A stretch of 10,536 nucleotides of DNA, taken from NCBI GenBank assembly GCA_025353235.1, contig JANXQZ010000635.1, forward strand, positions 1 through 10,536, written 5' to 3'. Under the pieces are notes generated by a model. The model was not told the origin of the DNA. It made no database searches and worked only from the letters and a program-made list of their open reading frames with translations. This document shows, piece by piece, positions 7,261-10,536 of this stretch; positions within the stretch are counted from its first letter, which is position 1; every line of letters begins with the position of its first letter. The DNA is from Bryobacterales bacterium. GTDB lineage: Bacteria; Acidobacteriota; Terriglobia; Bryobacterales; Bryobacteraceae. Both the position numbers and the translations under genes were made by a program.

Positions 7261-8130
7261 CTATTGGAAGAACTCCGCCAGCTCTTTCCACTCCCGCTCG
7301 AATTTCTGCAGCACTGCGGCCTGATCATAGGCGTATCCCGGAATGTCCATGGAGGGAGGATCGCCGGCAACTACGCCAGCCGGCAGAATCGCAATTCCCA
7401 AGTGATTCACAAACCGGTCTGCTCGATGAACCACCATCGCAAGCCACGGAGCATCAGTCGATTCTGGGTCGTGGTGGTATGCGACCGCGGTACAGATGTT
7501 TTCCGGGATGCCCCACTTGGTTAAAGCAATGCTGGACAGTTCCGCGTGGTCCACGTAGATAATGTCGCGCTCGCATTCAAACACGGGACGTCCGCTCAGC
7601 TCATGCATGGTCGTGATCGTCTCATAATGCTCGTGCAGACCCACGGCGATCAGCAGGCGGCCAAGGTCATGCAGCATGCCCGCGACAAATGCTCCGTCTT
7701 TGTTTTCAACTGGCATGCTCTCCACCAAGGCTTCCGTCAGGATGCCGGTGGCACCCGAGTGCAAGTTAAAGCGCATGCGCGACCAGCTCGGCGCAGCCTT
7801 TACTCTCGAGAATAGGTTTGAAACGGTGAAGCCTACCGCAATGCGTCGCAGCGCATTGATTCCAAGCAAGGACATGGCCTGGGAGACCGACGTAATCGTT
7901 CGCGATCTGGCAAATGCTGCAGAGTTTACCGTTCTCAAGATGTGGGCGCAAAGCAATGCATCTTTTTCCACGAAGGAGGCGAGCTCGCGGTAATCCACGC
8001 CTCGAAATGCGAGCTTCGAGAGCAGGCGTCCAACGGCCGGCGCTAACGGCGGTAGCCGGTCCAGGCTCTTCAGAGCTTTCTCTCGAAAAATCCTCGTATT
8101 TTCTCTTGCGGGCGGCAGAAGAGTAAGCAT
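7261..8130 (-). CDS. HDOD domain-containing protein
   Basis: A 289-residue protein made almost entirely of an HDOD domain, a degenerate HD-type fold found in bacterial signalling proteins that act mostly by protein contact, often tied to cyclic-di-GMP, motility or stress circuits. Typical stretches are LPPLAPAVGRLLSKL, ILRTVNSAAF, QAMSLLGINALRRI and DHAELSSIALTKWGIPE, followed by VAYHHDPE. It keeps a full set of possible metal ligands: H124, H154-D155 (MLHDLGRL), H195, H219-H220 and H235/D238. Loss of HD activity is therefore not obvious from sequence. No second domain is fused to it. The frame stays open upstream to 8427, but that extension overlaps the divergent receptor gene and is not HDOD-like. 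The ATG at 8130-8128, preceded by AAGCAGG, is therefore taken as the start. It converges on the DUF2127 gene with 15 bases between their stops and is divergent from the TonB-dependent receptor. Its partner is unknown. Confidence 0.88.
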   Translation of the reverse strand: MLTLLPPARENTRIFREKALKSLDRLPPLAPAVGRLLSKLAFRGVDYRELASFVEKDALLCAHILRTVNSAAFARSRTITSVSQAMSLLGINALRRIAVGFTVSNLFSRVKAAPSWSRMRFNLHSGATGILTEALVESMPVENKDGAFVAGMLHDLGRLLIAVGLHEHYETITTMHELSGRPVFECERDIIYVDHAELSSIALTKWGIPENICTAVAYHHDPESTDAPWLAMVVHRADRFVNHLGIAILPAGVVAGDPPSMDIPGYAYDQAAVLQKFEREWKELAEFFQ

Positions 8131-8138
8131 CCTGCTTT

Positions 8139-8196
8139 TCTTATCGGTGCAGGTTCGAAATCGCGATATAGTTTTCGGACAAAATTCCCGATAAGA
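8139..8196. promoter_or_regulatory. Divergent intergenic region with 9-bp inverted repeat
   Basis: The 118 bases between the HDOD gene and the receptor gene contain a perfect inverted repeat, TCTTATCGG at 8139-8147 and CCGATAAGA at 8188-8196, with 40 bases between the arms. Inside lie the palindrome ATCGCGAT (8160-8167), close to the centre of the repeat, and a small dyad TTTTCGGACAAAA near 8172-8184. Two half-sites facing each other between divergent genes suggest a regulator binding site or DNA loop, but no known operator consensus is recognised. Promoter -35 and -10 boxes cannot be placed with confidence. Confidence 0.3.
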
Positions 8197-8248
8197 CTGT
8201 GACGGGATCGTAATGGAAGTTTTACAGAGGCAAGCTAAACTGAAGGGT

Positions 8249-10536
8249 ATGCAAACAGCGGTCTTTCGAGCTTTACTAGTATTGTGCGGGACTGCGGCCT
8301 CGGTCCTCGCGCAGTCGGAAATTGGAGGCGCGACACTGAACGGAACGGTGGCCGATGCCAGCGGCGCAGTGGTCCCAAACGCAAAAGTCACGTTAACCAG
8401 CCCTTCCACGCATTTCACCAGGACCACTCAGACCTCGGACTCGGGCCTATACAACTTCGCACGCCTGCCGGTGGCTTCTTATGACCTCTCGGTGGAAAGC
8501 CAGGGATTCAAAACCGCCAGGCGCACGGGAATCAGCTTAGAGGTGGGGGCGGTGGCAACGGTGGACCTGGCGCTCGAAGTGGGCGGCGCACAGGAGACCG
8601 TAACTGTCACGGCCGACGCCCCGGTAGTGGAGTCCACTCGCTCTCAGAGCAGCACGGTGGTGACCGAGAAAGCGGTCGCAGATCTGCCCGTAAATGGGCG
8701 CAACTTCATAGACTTTACGACTTTGACGCCCGGTGTGGTTCGCGATCCTACGCGGGGCGGCGATCTGTCGTTTGCGGGACAGCGCGGTCCGGAAAACACT
8801 TTGTTGGTGGATGGCGCAGACAGCAACAATCTGTTCTATGGTCAAGCCACGGGACGAACCGGCTTCCGCCCTTACGCGTTCAGCCAGGATGCTATCCAGG
8901 AGTTTCAGGTAAGCGCGAGCGAATATCCGGCCGAGATTGGACGGGCGGGCGGGGGCGCGATCAATGCCGTTACCAAGTCAGGAACAAATCAGTTTCACGG
9001 ATCGGCTTTCGAGTTTTTCCGCGACAAAGGCATGAACGCGAACACGTTCACTAACAACCGTGCCGGCATCCGCAAGCAGCCGTATCACTTTAATCAATAT
9101 GGCGGCAGTGTTGGCGGCCCGGTGATCAAGGATAAGGTCTTCTTCTTCGCCAACTACGACGGCCAGCGCAATACGCAGACTCAGGCCATCGTTCCAAATA
9201 TCGCTCCCACCGGTGCCGCGCTCACGGCTCTCCAGCAGTATCTGGTTCCCTACCAGGTGGGCCTGAACAATTACGTATATCTGGGCAAGGTGGATTGGAA
9301 CATCGGCCAGTCCGACCACTTCAGCGCCCGTTATAACGGCAGCCGCTATACGGGCACCAACTTCGAGAGCAACGGGCTCAGCAGCGCCCGCGAGCACACC
9401 GGCGACAACAAAGTGACTACGGACAATGTGGCTGCTGTGTACACAAAAGTGTTCGGCACCAATTTGGTGTGGGAGACGCGATTCAATTACGTTCGTGACA
9501 ACGAACCCGGACAGGCCAATGCCACCGGTCCCGAGGTGATTATCACCAACGGCATCACATTCGGCAAGAACAACTTCAGTCCGCGTTTCACCGACGCCTA
9601 CACGTACCAGCCTGTGAATACCCTGTCATGGTCTAAGGGCAGGCATAACCTGAAGTTCGGCGTGGATCTGAATTTTGAAAAGATCGATAACTTTTTCCCC
9701 GGTCTGTTTGCCGGCTCATACACGTTCCCGAATTACGATGCTTATCTCGCGCGCACGCCCAGCCGCTACCAGCAGGCGTTTTCAGCATCTGGCACGAATC
9801 CGCCGCTGAGCCATCCGAACATAAGCGAGTACGCTTTCTTCGCTCAGGATAGCTGGCGCGTGAACAATCGCCTGACGCTGAACCTGGGCTTGCGGTACGA
9901 CTTCTTCGATTACAACCAGCCAACTACCAAAAATGCCGATGCGGGTCTAGCCGCCTTGCATTTGCGCACCGACAAGATCCCAACGGATGCCGCTAACATC
10001 GGCCCGCGTCTCGGATTTGCATTCAAGCCTTTTCAGGGCGAGCGAACCGTGATTCGAGGAGGGTACGGCATCTACTATGCCCGGACGCCCGGACTGTTGC
10101 TGAGCACGGCAATTCTTCAGAACGGCATCGACGTCTTGACTTATGCCTTCGCGCCTGCAACCGCGCTCTTCCCCACTTATCCCAACATCATCAATACCAA
10201 GCCGACTATCGCATTAAGCCCGGATATCGACGTGACTGACTCTCATTTCAAGACGCAGACAACCCAGCAGTATAGCTTGCAGGCGGAGACCGCTCTGGGC
10301 CGCGATTATTCCGTGACGGTCGGGTATCTCGGAGTGCACGGGACGCACCTCACGCGCAGCCGCGACATCAATCTGTTCCCGTCGGTTCTGACGCAAGGCA
10401 CGATTGCGGGAGGCGGAAGCGTGTCGTTCTTCCGTCACCCCGGTACGACCTCGCCCTTGCGGCCCAACCCTAATTTCGGGCGAATTACGCTCTTCGAGAG
10501 CGGCGGGAGTTCGGAGTACAACGGTGTCTTTGTCCA
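8249..10536 (+). CDS. Oar-like TonB-dependent receptor, partial (3' end outside window)
   Basis: The first 762 codons of an outer-membrane TonB-dependent receptor of the Oar-like, carboxypeptidase-regulatory type, probably importing a large nutrient such as a glycan or peptide; the substrate is unknown. Residues 1-22 form a signal peptide (ALLVLCGTAASVLAQS). Residues about 28-112 are a CarboxypepD_reg beta-sandwich (LNGTVADASGAVVPNAKVTL, SGLYNFARLPVASYDL, VESQGFK). It is followed by VTVTADAPVVES and the plug domain, about 138-250 (LPVNGRNF, GQRGPENTLLVDGADSNN, NAVTKSGTNQFHG). The rest is beta-barrel with alternating aromatic strands (FFANYDGQRN, AFFAQDSWRVNNRLTLNLGL, RVIRGGYGIYYA-like segments). 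Family members usually run to about 1000-1200 residues, so some hundreds are missing at the right. The start is ambiguous. ATG 8249 gives a compact signal peptide, but its AAGGG is too close. ATG 8213, in frame 12 codons earlier, would lengthen the N-terminus. Confidence 0.93.
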   Translation, partial: MQTAVFRALLVLCGTAASVLAQSEIGGATLNGTVADASGAVVPNAKVTLTSPSTHFTRTTQTSDSGLYNFARLPVASYDLSVESQGFKTARRTGISLEVGAVATVDLALEVGGAQETVTVTADAPVVESTRSQSSTVVTEKAVADLPVNGRNFIDFTTLTPGVVRDPTRGGDLSFAGQRGPENTLLVDGADSNNLFYGQATGRTGFRPYAFSQDAIQEFQVSASEYPAEIGRAGGGAINAVTKSGTNQFHGSAFEFFRDKGMNANTFTNNRAGIRKQPYHFNQYGGSVGGPVIKDKVFFFANYDGQRNTQTQAIVPNIAPTGAALTALQQYLVPYQVGLNNYVYLGKVDWNIGQSDHFSARYNGSRYTGTNFESNGLSSAREHTGDNKVTTDNVAAVYTKVFGTNLVWETRFNYVRDNEPGQANATGPEVIITNGITFGKNNFSPRFTDAYTYQPVNTLSWSKGRHNLKFGVDLNFEKIDNFFPGLFAGSYTFPNYDAYLARTPSRYQQAFSASGTNPPLSHPNISEYAFFAQDSWRVNNRLTLNLGLRYDFFDYNQPTTKNADAGLAALHLRTDKIPTDAANIGPRLGFAFKPFQGERTVIRGGYGIYYARTPGLLLSTAILQNGIDVLTYAFAPATALFPTYPNIINTKPTIALSPDIDVTDSHFKTQTTQQYSLQAETALGRDYSVTVGYLGVHGTHLTRSRDINLFPSVLTQGTIAGGGSVSFFRHPGTTSPLRPNPNFGRITLFESGGSSEYNGVFV

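Noticed and set aside
8131..8427. Upstream extension of the HDOD reading frame to an ATG at 8427, giving 388 residues.
   Set aside because: The extra 99 residues overlap the signal peptide and first domain of the divergent receptor and show no HDOD similarity; the frame is open by chance opposite a real gene.
8978..9397. A 139-codon open frame on the minus strand within the receptor gene.
   Set aside because: It is opposite the conserved plug and early barrel of the receptor and has no recognisable motifs of its own.

Overview
The window looks like chromosomal DNA from a member of the Acidobacteriota. The strongest evidence is the gene running off the right edge, a TonB-dependent receptor with an N-terminal carboxypeptidase-regulatory (Oar-like) domain and motifs such as LPVNGRNF and GGYGIYYAR. 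This type is greatly expanded in soil acidobacteria. The moderately high GC content and the mix of neighbouring genes fit. The lineage call is an inference from protein style, not from a marker gene.

Left edge (1-642): no intact gene is visible. On the minus strand, reading three frames together recovers pieces of two toxin-antitoxin modules. One is a ParD-like antitoxin tail followed, with an ATGA stop/start overlap, by a ParE/RelE-like toxin that has lost two internal segments. The other is a frameshifted HicB-like antitoxin. This is a small graveyard of toxin-antitoxin genes.

Centre (643-7245, plus strand): a compact three-gene run. An exporter-type ABC transporter with fused membrane and ATPase domains is followed after 3 bases by a 1392-residue membrane glycosyltransferase. 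That protein has the first two thirds of a cyclic beta-1,2-glucan synthase (NdvB/ChvB/Cgs type: a GT84 catalytic domain, a membrane bundle, then the 'glycoamylase-like' cyclisation domain). It stops before the GH94 phosphorylase part that normally sets chain length. A DUF2127 membrane protein follows. The transporter-synthase pair resembles the NdvA/NdvB (ChvA/ChvB) logic of Rhizobiales: one protein makes a glucan at the inner membrane and the other exports it to the periplasm. The coupling here is inferred from layout, and the synthase is an abbreviated version.

Right (7261-10536): an HDOD-domain signalling protein on the minus strand converges on the DUF2127 gene with a 15-base gap. It is divergent from the Oar-like TonB-dependent receptor, whose reading frame is open to the end of the window. 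The region between the two divergent genes holds a 9-bp perfect inverted repeat and several smaller dyads, and is a candidate shared control region.

No RNA gene, CRISPR array, insertion sequence or clear rho-independent terminator was seen.
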